NCBI GenBank assembly: GCA_933207985.1
Contig: OW240921.1
Coordinates: 17,688,412-17,752,411 of the forward strand
Source of the DNA: Pelobates cultripes
Taxonomy: Eukaryota > Chordata > Amphibia > Anura > Pelobatidae
Direction: 5' to 3'
Length of the DNA: 64,000 bases
Shown here: one piece after another, positions 47,585 through 59,026 of the stretch
Numbering within the stretch: the stretch's first letter is position 1
Layout: every line of letters begins with the position of its first letter
The notes under the pieces: model-generated
The model's database searches: none
What the model was told of the DNA's origin: nothing
What the model saw: the letters and a program-made list of their open reading frames with translations, nothing else
Translations under genes and position numbers: made by a program

Positions 47585-48155
47585 TGTGGCGGAACCGCTG
47601 CCTGTTCGTGGATAGCCTCTTTCTGCTACAATGTGTTTCCCTGTATTTTCGTGTATTGTGCCCGTTCGGGAGTGTTCCCATGAAGGGAATCCATTCGCCT
47701 CCCGATCGGGGACCACCCCCCATAGCCTATTTATTTAGAACTCTAGGTTAGAATGTTTACACAAGTGTGAAGCCGCAAACCGCAAGGGAAACAATTAATT
47801 GGCTGTACAGACAAACGCCAGCCAGAGGGCGACTTCCTGGATTGTTTCTTGACTCGTTCACCTCCAGAGCTAGGACCTCCTCGGTGCCCCAGTAGAACGT
47901 TCACACCAATTAGTCAGAACGTTTGTGCTTGGGCTCTCTGGTATGGAGGATTCTGGGTTATAACCCATGGTTGTGTGTGTGGAAGACCCCTTGCATGGGG
48001 TTATGCATAAAAGCCATGTGTGACCAATAAAATTGTGTTGTACCTCCAGGACTGTGTGTTGTCCAGTTACTGGGAAGACATAGGTCTCTTTATACTCTAA
48101 ATGGTTCCTGACCGGTTGAAGGAAGGACATTAGCGGAGGTAAACGGTCGGCTACA
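47585..48155 (+). mobile_element. Solo LTR, 571 bp, plus orientation
   Basis: Begins TGTGGCGGAACCGCTGCC and ends GGTCGGCTACA. It is flanked by TACAC (47580-47584) and TATAC (48156-48160), a 5-bp duplication with one mismatch. A TATA-like GCATAAAAGCC is near 48005 and AATAAA at 48026-48031, in the order U3-TATA-polyA signal-U5 expected for a plus-strand LTR. The start TGTGGCGGAACC equals the U3 start of the LTR at 10683-11735 read on the minus strand. No internal region remains. Confidence 0.75.
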
Positions 48156-48351
48156 TATACTAAAAGCAAATTCGGTCAGTATATGGCCATAATGACATAA
48201 TCAATAAATTTCACCCAGTATCTCTGTTTTAAATGAAGCAATTCGACAATTGCAAATTCTGTTAAAATATAGGATTTCCATATTTCACAAACACCAAATT
48301 TAACCAGATTCACTGTGAAAAAAACTCCAGTAAAAGACAAATTTACAATGT

Positions 48352-48428
48352 AACCCTTTAAGGACACATGACGAAAATATTCCGTCTTGATTCCCTTTTA
48401 TTCCAGAAGTTGTGTCCTTAAGGGGATA
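48352..48428. mobile_element. Very short palindromic MITE remnant
   Basis: ACCCTTTAAGGACACATGAC is mirrored by AAGTTGTGTCCTTAAGGGG, giving an approximately 77-bp foldback with TTAA inside each end. Confidence 0.55.
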
Positions 48429-48509
48429 ATATCCATCTGCTTTTTGCAGGCAAACTTACAAAATACCTTGATATTTGGCTATAGGCAGGGAAAGCAGCCA
48501 AAAACATTG

Positions 48510-48790
48510 ATAAATTTACAGGGTTACTGCAAGCACCATGACCAACTTAGTGATTTGAAGTGGTCATGGTGCGTTGAATCTGTATGTGCCACATTTCACT
48601 ATGAAATGCTGCAGATACGGAGTTTAACTCTACTGTTTTCAGAGGTGTTACTCCCCCTCTGCCAATGTCATTGGGATGTCATCAGTCAGCCCGGAAATAA
48701 GTTTATGTTAAATCTGAGCAAATTTAAAGTCAGTTTCTGTGAACGATCAGCTGATAGTCTCAGCCAATGAATGGCGACAGACACAGCTTC
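48510..48790. mobile_element. Degraded MITE with GTGGTCATGGTGC tip
   Basis: GGTTACTGCAAGCACCATGA, CCAACTTAGTGATTTGAAGT and GGTCATGGTGC form the palindromic tip seen in fragments at 9842, 39730 and 55270. The remainder is unrecognised and the distal end is unclear. Confidence 0.45.
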
Positions 48791-49409
48791 TTGCGTCTGC
48801 ATCTCTGCAGAAGCCGGAAGCACATCACAAGACCACCAGGGAGCCTCGAAACCCAGATACCATTACTGGGGAACCAGACCAGGGTACTCCTAGCATCAAA
48901 ACCACTACAGAAGACTGTAGAGATCACAATACTTTAATAACTAATATAAATACTGTATATACTCGAGTATAAGCCGACCCGAATATAAGCCGAGGCCCCT
49001 AATTTTACCACAAAAAAATGGGAAAACTTATTGACTCGAGTATAAGACTAGGGTGGGAAATGCAGCAGCTACTGGTAAATTTCTAAATAAAATTAGATCC
49101 CAATAAAATTACATTAATTGAATATTTATTTACAGTGTGTGTATAGAATGAATGCAGAGTGTGTGTTTGTGTGTTGTGTGTTTGTGTGTATATAATGAAT
49201 GCAGTGTGTATATAATGCAGTGTGTGTTTGTGCAGTGTGTGTAAACTGGGTGAGGGGAGGGCATTTTTATTTTAATATTATATTATTTTAATAATATTAT
49301 TTTATTATTATTATTATTATTTTAATATCATATTATTTTAATAATATTATTATTATTTTATGGAATCTGTGTGCGCTTTATAAATAGCAATAATAATAAT
49401 AATATTTGC

Positions 49410-49920
49410 ATTATTTTTTTTTAAATTGTTTTTGTCCTCCCTCCCTGCTTGTTGCCTTGTCAGGGATGGGGGACAAAAAAAATTTAAAAAAAAAATAATG
49501 CAAATATTAAAATAATAATATAATAATATTATTAAAATAATATTATTTTATTATTATATTATTATTATTTTAATATTTGCATTATTTTTTTTAAATGTTT
49601 GTTTGTCCCCCCTCCCTGATCAGGCAACAAGCAGTGAGGGGGGACAAAAAATCATTTAAAAAAAATAATGCAAATATTAAAATAATAATAATATAATAAT
49701 AATATAATAATATTATTTTAATAATATTATTATATTATTATTATTTTAATATTTGCATTATTTTTTTAAAATGTTTTTTTGTCCCCCCTCCCTGACCAGG
49801 CAACAAGCAGGGAGGGGGGACAAAAACCATTTAAAAAAAAATAATGCAAATATTAAAATAATAATAATATAATAATAAAATAATATTATTGTAATATTAT
49901 ATTATTTTAATAATATTAAA
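49410..49920. repeat. Triplicated palindromic module with AAT/ATT tracts
   Basis: Three modules, centred near 49460, 49620 and 49800, each carry GTTTTTGTCCCCCCTCCCTG facing GGGAGGGGGGACAAAAA around CAGGCAACAAGCAG or its variant. Each is flanked by inverted ATTTGCATTATT / AATAATGCAAAT and (AAT)n/(ATT)n tracts. The whole block can form successive cruciforms. Confidence 0.9.
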
Positions 49921-49954
49921 TCCCTAGTGGTCCAGTGGCATTGGCTGTTCAGTG

Positions 49955-50150
49955 GGGGGGCTGACAGTGAGCTGTTACTTACCTTCCTGCAGCTCCTGTC
50001 AGCTCCCTTCTCCTCCGGACAGCTCTGTTCTGCTTACAGTGTAAGTCTCGCGAGACCTGTAAGCAGAACAGAGCTGACCAGGGAGCTGCACGGAGGAGAA
50101 GGGAGCTGACAGGAGCTGCAGGAAGGTAAGTAAAAGCTCACTGTCAGCCC
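49955..50150. repeat. Large hairpin with about 70-bp arms
   Basis: CTGACAGTGAGCT...TTACTTACCTTCCTGCAGCT and CCTGTCAGCTCCCTTCTCCT are answered by AGGAGAAGGGAGCTGACAGG and AGCTGCAGGAAGGTAAGTAA...AGCTCACTGTCAG. Near the centre is the perfect palindrome TCTCGCGAGA (50046-50055). Confidence 0.9.
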
Positions 50151-50625
50151 CCAACAGGACCGCCGGGCTTGTAATGAGTCCGGCGGTCCAGGTCTGTATT
50201 ATGCCATAATAAAGACTGACTTGAGTATAAGCCGAGTAGGGGGTTTTCAGCACAAAAAATGTGCCGAAAAACTCAGCTTATACTCGAGTATATACGGTAA
50301 ATGAATAACCTTTTCTCCAATGGAGCTAGTACAAGATAGCTTATTGTAAAATAGGCAACTGTCAGACATTACATATTTTATATAATTCACCGCAAATGTG
50401 AAATAGTAAAAACTAATGGATGTGACATGACTTAGGGAGAAGGAGGGGGCAACACAAATAAGACAAAGAAGTCCAAAAGGATACAGTTGAGAAGTGAAAG
50501 AAAAAAATAGGAAAGGCCGAGTTAGATAAGAGTTAAATAAAGAGACACTCTAGGCAGGGTCATAATTGCAACATGTCAACATACCTTCCTGGGCCTAGGG
50601 TGGCAGGCTGCCCCTTTGTTCTTTG

Positions 50626-50633
50626 GTTTCGAG
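50626..50633. repeat. Target site duplication GTTTCGAG, left copy
   Basis: The 8-bp GTTTCGAG directly precedes the element and is repeated exactly at 52010-52017, directly after it. Confidence 0.9.
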
Positions 50634-52009
50634 CAGGGCCGTCTTTAATTCTGATTGGACCCTGGGCAAGCATTAACTTGGGCCTCCTGACTACATATAG
50701 ATACACACAAATACAAAACCTGACACACATGCAGATACACACTGACTGCATATAGATACACACAAGAACATACAGATACACACAGACTACATATAGAACA
50801 CTGACACACAGATAGACACAAACACAGATACACAACCTGACAAACATGCATATACACAGATACAAACACTGATACATGCAGATACAAAGGTACACACACT
50901 GACTACATATAGATACACCGACACACACACTGACACACATACAGACACACAGATACACAACCTGACACACATGCAGATATACATATACAAACACGGACAC
51001 ATACAGATACACACTGACTATATATAGATACACACACAAACACAAACGGACAACATACAGATACAAAGGCACATTCTGACAGACGTACTGACACAGAGAC
51101 ACACACAGACAGCCATACTGAAACACACATACACACAGACATACAGAACCACATGATCACTGACAGACTCACACATAGACATACTGACACACTGACAGAC
51201 ATACAGACATTATGGCACACATACACACAGACAGACATACTGAAACACACATACACACAGACACTGACAGACGTACACACATACAGACATTTTGACACTT
51301 ACAGACAGCCATACTGAAACACACATACACACATACATACTGAACCACACAGACACTGACCGACTCACACACACACAGACATACTGACACACTGACAGCC
51401 ATACTGGCACATATACACACAGACGGACATACTGAAACACACATACACACAGACACTGACAGACATATTGACAAACACAGACATACAGAACCACACATAC
51501 ACTGACAGACTCACACACACAGACATACTGGCACACTGACAGACAGACATACATACATACTCACACACACACACACACACACACGCACAGACACTCATGC
51601 AAAATGTGATAACCACCCCTGTTCTTATCTTTTCCTGGAGGGTGGCTTCCCTGTGGTCCAGTGGGCTGGCTGGGGTGGCTGGTAGTTAAGCTCTCCCGGC
51701 CTGGCCCCCTCCGGAACAGCTCCTTCCTCCCGCGTGGCTCTTGTTTCTGTGGGAGGAAGTGACGCACGGCTGTCACTTCCTCCCAGTGCTGCCGAAAAAG
51801 CAAGGGCCCGGTTGCGCTGTTAAAGCGCCACAGCGCCCGACCGGGCCCCTGCTGACACAGGCCCACCGGGTGGCCCTAAGTGCATGGGCCACCCGATGGG
51901 CCCCCATAGTTTGCGGGCAGAGGGCAAAAGGAGCAGCTGTCTTGGGCCCCCCAGCTGGGACAGGGCCCGGGGCAGCTGCCCCGTTTGCCCTGCGTTAAAG
52001 ACGGCCCTG
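50634..52009 (-). mobile_element. hAT-type non-autonomous element, 1376 bp
   Basis: Ends CAGGGCCGTCTTTAA and TTAAAGACGGCCCTG are perfect inverted repeats, and the flanks are a perfect 8-bp GTTTCGAG duplication, so the boundaries are exact. Orientation is set by comparison with the plus-strand relative at 26.7-27.3 kb. About 900 bp (50700-51595) is an imperfect ACACAGACATACTGACACAC-type microsatellite, and 51600-52000 is a GC-rich unique part (GGGCCCGGTTGCGCTGTTAA, GAGGAAGTGAC, CACCGGGTGG). No transposase frame. The minus-strand open frames of 109-188 codons inside the microsatellite are periodic and not coding. Confidence 0.93.
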
Positions 52010-52017
52010 GTTTCGAG

Positions 52018-53779
52018 TATTCGTTTCCAAGCTGGGATGTCCTTTGGAGGCTGTCTGTGCTGATTTAAGGCAGCTCCGGCCCTCTTAATGTGTCAAAACC
52101 TCCGATAATGTCACCTGATACGGTCCGCAACCCCCTCGTGATGGCTTGTGATGTCTTCCAGCAAAGTGAGTGTGTCAAACAATGAGTGTGTCAGAAAGAT
52201 TTCATGAGTGTAAGTCTGCTTATATCGGAGGTTTAATGTGAGTTGTAGCTCAACTGAATTATAATTCCCATTCCCAGAAATTCATGCCTCACAGTAGCAT
52301 TAGGGATGAGGAGGCAAAAGGGGAATACCTGTTGACTGTGAGGGGGAGGGGGGGGGAGCGGTTAGCTTATTATTGCATGACTAATAAGAAAAAAAACAAC
52401 AAATTAAAGTAACCAAACCAACAAACTGCACCAGACATGTCTGGATGCATGGGGTTTATGCTGAAATCGAAGGGGACAGAAAGGGTCATGATTGCCGGGG
52501 GAGGGGAGTCCGGTTTTAATGTGCTCTAAAATTAATGGCCGCCCTGATCGTTTATAGGAAAACTGCTCTTTATATATTGATTCTTTTGAAGAAAATTTGT
52601 TTCTAATTGTTTTCCCTCTGTATTGAACAAGTAGGTGACTAAGGGCTTTTGAAAGGCTCAGTTCCACCTCATTAACCTTTCACCTGTTTAGTAATTTTCT
52701 GTAATAACGCTTAATTGAATTTGTCTTAGCACCAATGACCAAAGATAATGATGAGTGGCCAAGCCATTATTTTAATGGCGATTTGTGAGGTTTTGATTAT
52801 AAATCAGTAAATGCCCCCAACATGTCATTGCGTATTCCCTCATTAGTGAAAATGTAGACCTCAAACAGAAAAGACCATAACAGTATTAGGGGGGGCTCAG
52901 AATCCGAATTTTGTAATTTTGTCGCTAGTGTGCCACACTGTCAAGCAAATAATCCATCGGAACAAATTTGCTTTCCTAGACATCCCTCTGGTATCCAAAA
53001 CATGTTAATCTGAATACATCTGTAGCCTGAATTATTTTTTATTTTAGCAGTATTCGTAATCAAGTCAAGAACTACATCGTAAATGTTATTAATATTGTTT
53101 TTTTATTTTTTTTAATTTTTTTTTATTATTAAAAGATTTTAGGTGAAAATAGCTGAGCAGGAAAATACGAGAATTGGTGATTTAGTGAATAAATCCTAGA
53201 GTTTTACCACTTTGACCTGATCATATTCTGGGGAATTGAGAGACGTCAGTAAAAATGTTGAAGATTCCAGTGCTTAAATTTGATAAAAAGTATCGGCACC
53301 AAAAATTATGATTTTTTTTTAATCTAAAAAACTATAAGGATTACCAGCCTGTAACACAGGAAGATTTGGTCAGTGGAGCAAAGGCTAAGCTCCTGTTTGG
53401 TGAAAGGACTGAAAGTGCTGTAAGTTTAAACTTCCAGTCTGCTGGCATGGCAACAGGAGCTCGTAGCAGACATGCCTCTGGTCATATTGACTTAAGAGAA
53501 AGTCACTTTTTTTTTTTTCACTAACTCCAACTTACTTGTTTACATGTAACGTAAACCACTAAAGACTGTATCAATTGTGAAGAACCCGTATCAATTGCTT
53601 CTCTCAAAGAATTGCATTTCTGCAGCTTTCTGTAAACCGATCACCATTATTCAGTTATGTGCAAAGTAGCAATAATTTTTTTTTTAAATCATATTTTACA
53701 ATGATCTGCAGATTAATGTAATATGTCAGTATCAGAAGAGGTGAACAAGCAATTGGAAGGCAAATGGCAATCAGAAAAT
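52018..53779. other. Low-repeat non-coding sequence, possible conserved element
   Basis: 52480-52870 is free of recognisable repeats and rich in homeodomain- and TCF-like words. 53090-53140 is T-rich. No coding frame with splice support. Confidence 0.4.
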
Positions 53780-54084
53780 GGTTTATTCACTAAAGAGTGA
53801 ATTGTTGAGAATCTAAATTGAATTTAAAATGAACATACTTTTAGCTGAATTTTTCCATTTAGACAATTTTGGCCTAGATTTTGAAATTCGCTTAGAATTC
53901 TCAGCAAATCGTACCTGACAGGCTTATTAAAAAAACTGTAGTGAATTCAAATTAAATGGCAACATTTAGGATAAAATAATCAAGCTGTAGCTTATTTGGA
54001 GAATTTTTCCAGATCCGCTACTTTCATCCTAATCTTGTAATTCAAATTTAAATTTGCTATAATTTGATTTTTAGTGAATAAACC
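53780..54084. mobile_element. MITE with GGTTTATTCACTAAA ends
   Basis: The ends GGTTTATTCACTAAA and TTTAGTGAATAAACC are exact inverted repeats 305 bp apart. The interior is AT-rich with GAATTTTTCCATTTAGAC and AGAATTTTTCCAGATCC landmarks. Related debris is seen near 46.1, 47.2 and 62.45 kb. The 3-bp flanks do not match, so the target rule is not shown here. A Harbinger-like origin is only a guess. Confidence 0.8.
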
Positions 54085-55924
54085 TTTCCGTGTATAAACC
54101 AGCGAGATAATAGTAGATATAACTATTAGAAATACTGATGGGATTATGCAGAAACAAATTGAGTTTTAGGACACAATATTCAAACTTTAAAATAATTCAG
54201 ATGATTTGAGTTTGGATGGTTCGGCCTAAATGATGAAAATAATTTTGACGTGTAGCCAAATCTGAATGAATAACCCCAGAGGAGAGTTTATGAGAATACA
54301 ATTTGGTTTAAAAGAGACAGAAAACAATGCAAAATGTCCAGACCAAAAATATTTAGGTAGTTTTTTTTTCTGATCATACTTTAACTTGTTATAATGCATT
54401 TCTTTGTATACTGATTGAACAGCGCCGTAGATCATGTTGGTGCTCTAAGAAACACTAAAGAATGCTGTAATATTGGGTAACACAAATGAGGACGTGCACA
54501 TGCTCAATGTGGTAAACAACAAACTTTTAAATGATTTTCAAAATAAATAAAAAAATTTAAGCAACTGAGAAGAAGTACAAACTTTATAATAGTAAATTTC
54601 TCTTTTATATTTAGTCAGTTTTTCTGTAGCATATATCCATCAATCAACTGTGGTCAAAAGTCTCTAGTTTCTGAGTTTGTGAGAGAAGTGCTCAATTCAT
54701 ACAGTTTTGCTATTTAAACAAATTAATCCGAGCTACAGTAATTATAGTAAACAACAAAGTATTTTTTGCTAGCAAAAAATGTACCATTAGCGGAAACTTT
54801 TAGAGACAAGAGATTGTGCTAACTAATGCTGTCTAATGATGCAAACTGCGTCTGACATGTATATATTTCAAACACTTGTTTGTATTGATGGATTGAACAT
54901 AACATTTCAATTATATTAATTGGTGGTGGGATTTTTGGAAATATTTTTGAAAAGGATAGATTGTGCAAGATTTGTTTTATAAAAAAAAAAACATAATTAT
55001 CAGACAAATCATAAATGTTTAGTGCATTGTATAAATGTGTCCAAGAAAATAAATGTCATTTTCTTTTTATCTCTGGTGGCATACAATGATATGTCACGCT
55101 GTTATCTAATTTGAAGTGATGTAGTTTTGTAGTGATGGTGCTACAATAAGTTGGTTTGCTCTAAGCCTTCGTTACACGATGTTAGAAAAAACAAAATTTG
55201 AACTGGTATATAGGCACATAAGAGAATAAAGTTTGTACTACAAATTTACTGTCAGCTTTCAAATGGGGCCCCAGCTCATTACAGTGGTTATGGTACAAAG
55301 AGTCTTTAGGCCCATTCCATCAGTTTGTGTTATATTACTGTTGAGCAGTTTGACATAAAACATGTTTATGGGGGAGCAAAACAGATAGGATCCCTTAATT
55401 AGAGTTTTTTGGCTTGATATGTAGTTAAAAAGCCTTTCTTTGCATGACTTACTTGATGTCCCAAGAGGGTACCAGGGCTTTGGATAAAAATGCTCACCTA
55501 CAATACTTGGTTTGCTGCTTCCAAAGCTTGAGTTGCTGCAAGCTGGGGGTTCTGAGTGTGACAGAGATATGTGAACCAGGGGTTCCAGATAGCTGAAAAC
55601 TGGTCCAGTCTGTTTTTTAAAGAGCTACGGTCCGTTCCATACCTCTATAGCCACTGGTCAGCTGTTGGTGCCAAGGCCAGATTTACACGTCAGGTGTCTG
55701 TAGGCTTTCCAAAATAAGGCAGATAAAGTAAGTATAATGAATGTATTAACTGGACATTACAGGCCTAAAAATCATATTAAATATTTTACAACTATATATG
55801 TATAAATGAATGTACGTGCATATTTCTGCTCTGATTGTATTGTGCTTGAATCTGTGCATTTGTGTGTATGAAGCTAAGTAAATTCATGCAGGGTAAAGAT
55901 AATATTAGAAATGATTAGGGTAAA
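54085..55924. other. AT-rich non-coding sequence
   Basis: Unrecognised apart from a MITE-tip fragment at 55265-55300 (CCCAGCTCATTACAGTGGTT). Confidence 0.4.
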
Positions 55925-56198
55925 TGAACACTCCGGCCACCTTAACTACCTGAATTGAAATAAATGTGTTATAAGCCAGGAAGTCCGTGGCGCTGGCTTA
56001 CCTTATTGTGTTAAACCGTTTTCGAATGGTTTAACCCCAAAGTGTATGTGTTCCAGTACATAATCTCCCTCCCTCTTTCTAAACACGAAGGCTCTTGCAG
56101 AATCGGTCAGCTGGCGCTCTCAGACAATCGATGAATCAACATTCATAAAACTGGCTTGAAAAATGTACATTTCTTGGTGCCTAAACTGCTCCTTTAAG
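55925..56198. mobile_element. Probable TTAA-type MITE, diverged
   Basis: The left end GTAAATGAACACTCCGGCCA and right end GGTGCCTAAACTGCTCCTTT followed by AAGG show the AACACTCCGG...CCTTTAA pattern of the family. Internal inverted words AAACCGTTTTCGAATGGTTT are visible. Confidence 0.55.
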
Positions 56199-56304
56199 GT
56201 TGGTTAATGTCAAAGTTAGATTACATAAGATTACCAGTTTGAGAGGGGTTAAAGTTGTAGTATAAGGGCTGTTTACGATTATTGAGGTTAGGGTTAGAGT
56301 TGGG

Positions 56305-56716
56305 TTAAAGGGACACTCCAGACCCCCAACTTTAGTTTGCTGAAAACCTTTATGTGTGAATATTGTGTCCCATTTTTTTCATTTTGTACAAAGTGCAGAT
56401 TTCAACTGAAATTGACACTTTTATAATTTAACCCGGTTATAACCCCCCCCTGCCACCCTCCGGCTGTCAAGTGGACAACCGGTCCTGTTACTTCCTGGTT
56501 TGGTTAGCTCAGTGGAGCTAAACTCAAGAGGCAGCAATTGCCCAGAGCACCTGGAGAGGAGGGGGGGAGGTAGAAAGGGGGGGAAGCTGTTTTAGATATA
56601 CCCACAATGACAAATAATATACCGTAATCAAATGCATGCATGCTTTCATTTGAGGTATATCTACTAAGCCACAATTTGTATTTATTTTGTATTTGGGCAA
56701 TAGAGTGGCCCTTTAA
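56305..56716. mobile_element. TTAA-flanked MITE
   Basis: TTAAAGGGACACTCCAGACC at the left and AATAGAGTGGCCCTTTAA at the right are inverted ends with a perfect TTAA on each side. The inside includes GTGGACAACCGGTCCTGTTA and a G-rich tract. It is non-coding. Confidence 0.8.
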
Positions 56717-57229
56717 TAATTGTGGTACATGAGGTGCTTAGTTTGTAAGAGGAGTTAAACAAAGGATTAAGGTGCCCAAAAAGTAGCTCCACGGATGTTT
56801 TAAAACTGCAGCTTCCATGATGCTTTGTCAAAAGCATTCTAAATGTACGCAAGGCATCAAGAGTTGTATTTCTACATCTGGGCATCTACCTTGTGGGCCC
56901 CCTGAGGTAAAGGGTTTACTGTCATGTTTAGGCTTTAAGTTCTGGAGGTTGACTGGTTATTTTGCAAATTGCTCACCGTGGCTTCTGTAGACCAGTCAGA
57001 TTACTGATATTAGAGCTGCAGGAGCGGTTTTACAGTGTGTAACAGATAAAGCTTCCCCTGCAAGGCATTCCTGAATGAAAGGTTACTAGTGGGCAGATGG
57101 GAAGGGATCCCTTCCTCTTTCTGTCCAGTGTCACACAGGCAATGGAGGAGCTGGGGCAGCACTGCCTTTTACACCCTCTATAACTGTTCTTAAGGCTGAC
57201 TGGACTACAGACTACACTGGGCTCAAGGG

Positions 57230-57421
57230 ATCAGTCTCGCCCACTGGCCAACGTTATGACTGGGAGGAGCGACGGCGACCCGAAACCACCGCCGAGGGAC
57301 ATCGGCAGGGTCTCCAGGAAGTGACTGAAGGGGTTTTCACCCCTTCAGCCTCCGGGGGATGGGGGTAGGGAGGGAGAGGGGCCCTGCAGTGCCAGGAAAA
57401 CGGATTGTTTTCCTGGCACTG
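57230..57421. mobile_element. MITE fragment ending in a CAGTGCCAGGAAAAC palindrome
   Basis: GC-rich sequence (GGGAGGAGCGACGGCGACCC, CCACCGCCGAGGGACATCGG) leads to the palindrome at 57387-57421 (CAGTGCCAGGAAAAC...GTTTTCCTGGCACTG). The same palindrome occurs alone at 6063-6098 and one arm of it ends the MITE at 60008. Confidence 0.5.
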
Positions 57422-59026
57422 GATTTCCCGTTAAGGGCTCCAGTTAGTATAATGGATTTTTTTACAACATGTGCCATTTTATGAGGTACTAGAATTTGTG
57501 TGTTCTGCATGTGTACATGTATGTTGAAATTAGTTAGTTTATTTCCTAAGATATGAAAGAATGTACATCTCCATATGCCATTTTTTTAAAAGCCAGTTTA
57601 TACCTTGTGATAAAAGACCCTATTCATATTCTCTGCAAAGTGGAGCACTGGGGGGTGACTCGGCAAATCGCCTAATTTAATTGGAAGCTGACCTCACATG
57701 ATCTCTGCATGCTTGTTATTTTATTTTTATTTTTTTATCAAGTGTTACAGATGGCTTACAAATTGCAATACAATTAAAAGATGGTTGCCTCCACAGTGGA
57801 GAAACTGAGAGATCCAGTTGTAATGCTAGCTGTTTGCTTTACTGTTTTAAGCTGACTTATGGAATCTGATTGTCTGGTGGCCCTTTACACTACCAACGTA
57901 GTGGCTACATTTATAGGCGTAATGTTAGCGTATTAAACTAAAATAAATACTCCAAGCATCATATTCATTACAGCTACTACTGTATGGGTTATGGTGCCAG
58001 CAGTAGCCATGTGCCTTCCCAGAGTAATCGGTCAAACCATTTCAGAACAGCTTGGCAACTTACTTTGTCCCCAGTGCACCTGTTCCTTCTTAGTCTTCAC
58101 TGGGCTAAGCAGGTCCATTACAGGACCAGCCTAATTTGCTGAGAACACTCAGCTGCTCAGAAACCCTAACGTTAAATTTAATATTTCTACAATTCACAAG
58201 TTTCAGCATATGGTATGCTTGAACTCTAAATTGCCCTTTGTGTCTTTATAGTAACTGCCATGGCAATTTGAACGTGTGATTAATCGCAACCACCTTTCCA
58301 TGAGTTATTTGCCCTAGATTTCGACTTTTTTAGATAGATTTGTATACATTTGCATCAAGCAGTCCAACATCCCAGTGGGTTAATATGATTATGACTGGCG
58401 CGCCACAAGAGCTGGAACGGAATTAAATTAAGTGATAATACTGAGTTTGTCACCAGATGACTATCACAGCTCTGGTGCAATTAGGCCAACACGTCCCTTT
58501 GTGAAATTATTATTTGAAACATATTCTACAGAACCATGCTGTTTTCAATGAATTACACTATACTATCCAGCAATAATTGTAATTGTCTGTGAAAAAAAAG
58601 GTGAAAAAATTTATCCACCCCCCAGCCAGGATCGAAGAAGTACCTTATAATAGCTCTGAAATCCGTTATGTATAATATTTTTAAAATGAAAAAGCTTTTG
58701 AAATGGAATTATAGTGTCCATCAACCTTGTCTTATGGGATTGAATGTATGTTATTGTATTAAATATGTGCAACAATTTGTTTTATCGGTAAACTAATCGA
58801 TTTGTCCAAATCGAAAGCCTTTTAAAAAACACTTGAACGATTTGATTAATCAATTTATTTTTTAATTGTTTGGTTGTGGATTGAAAGGCTTTTGATTAAA
58901 ACGTGTATGAATCAGGTGGATGCTTGATTAACACCTTGATGAAGGGCCTTGACGAAGACACTAGAAGTGTCGAAACGTTGTGAGCTGTTTGCCAAGTTCT
59001 TGTCTGTTTTACTACTTAGAAACTTT
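57422..59026. other. Low-repeat non-coding sequence, possible conserved elements
   Basis: 57640-57900 and 58230-58590 are repeat-free and look unlike neutral DNA in their dense AT-rich regulatory-type words. 58949-58978 has a hairpin resembling part of a hammerhead ribozyme core (see findings). No coding exon. Confidence 0.4.

Larger units (their letters stand above)
48951..50299. mobile_element. TA-flanked element with repeated internal palindromes
   Basis: Terminal inverted repeats TACTGTATATACTCGAGTAT and ATACTCGAGTATATACGGTA, with subterminal AAGCCGA and TCGGCTT-type pairs, are consistent with TA duplications and a Tc1/mariner-type mechanism. Inside are a second TTGACTCGAGTATAAG copy, a LINE-tail-like insertion (49364-49400, TGGAATCTGTGTGCGCTTTA), three palindromic modules separated by AAT/ATT tracts (49410-49850), and a large hairpin (49955-50150). 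No transposase. The family name is not known to me. Confidence 0.75.

Noticed and set aside
50560..51616. Minus-strand cysteine/valine-rich frames of 80-188 codons
   Set aside because: They lie in the microsatellite of a hAT element with exact ends, and several frames are open simultaneously.
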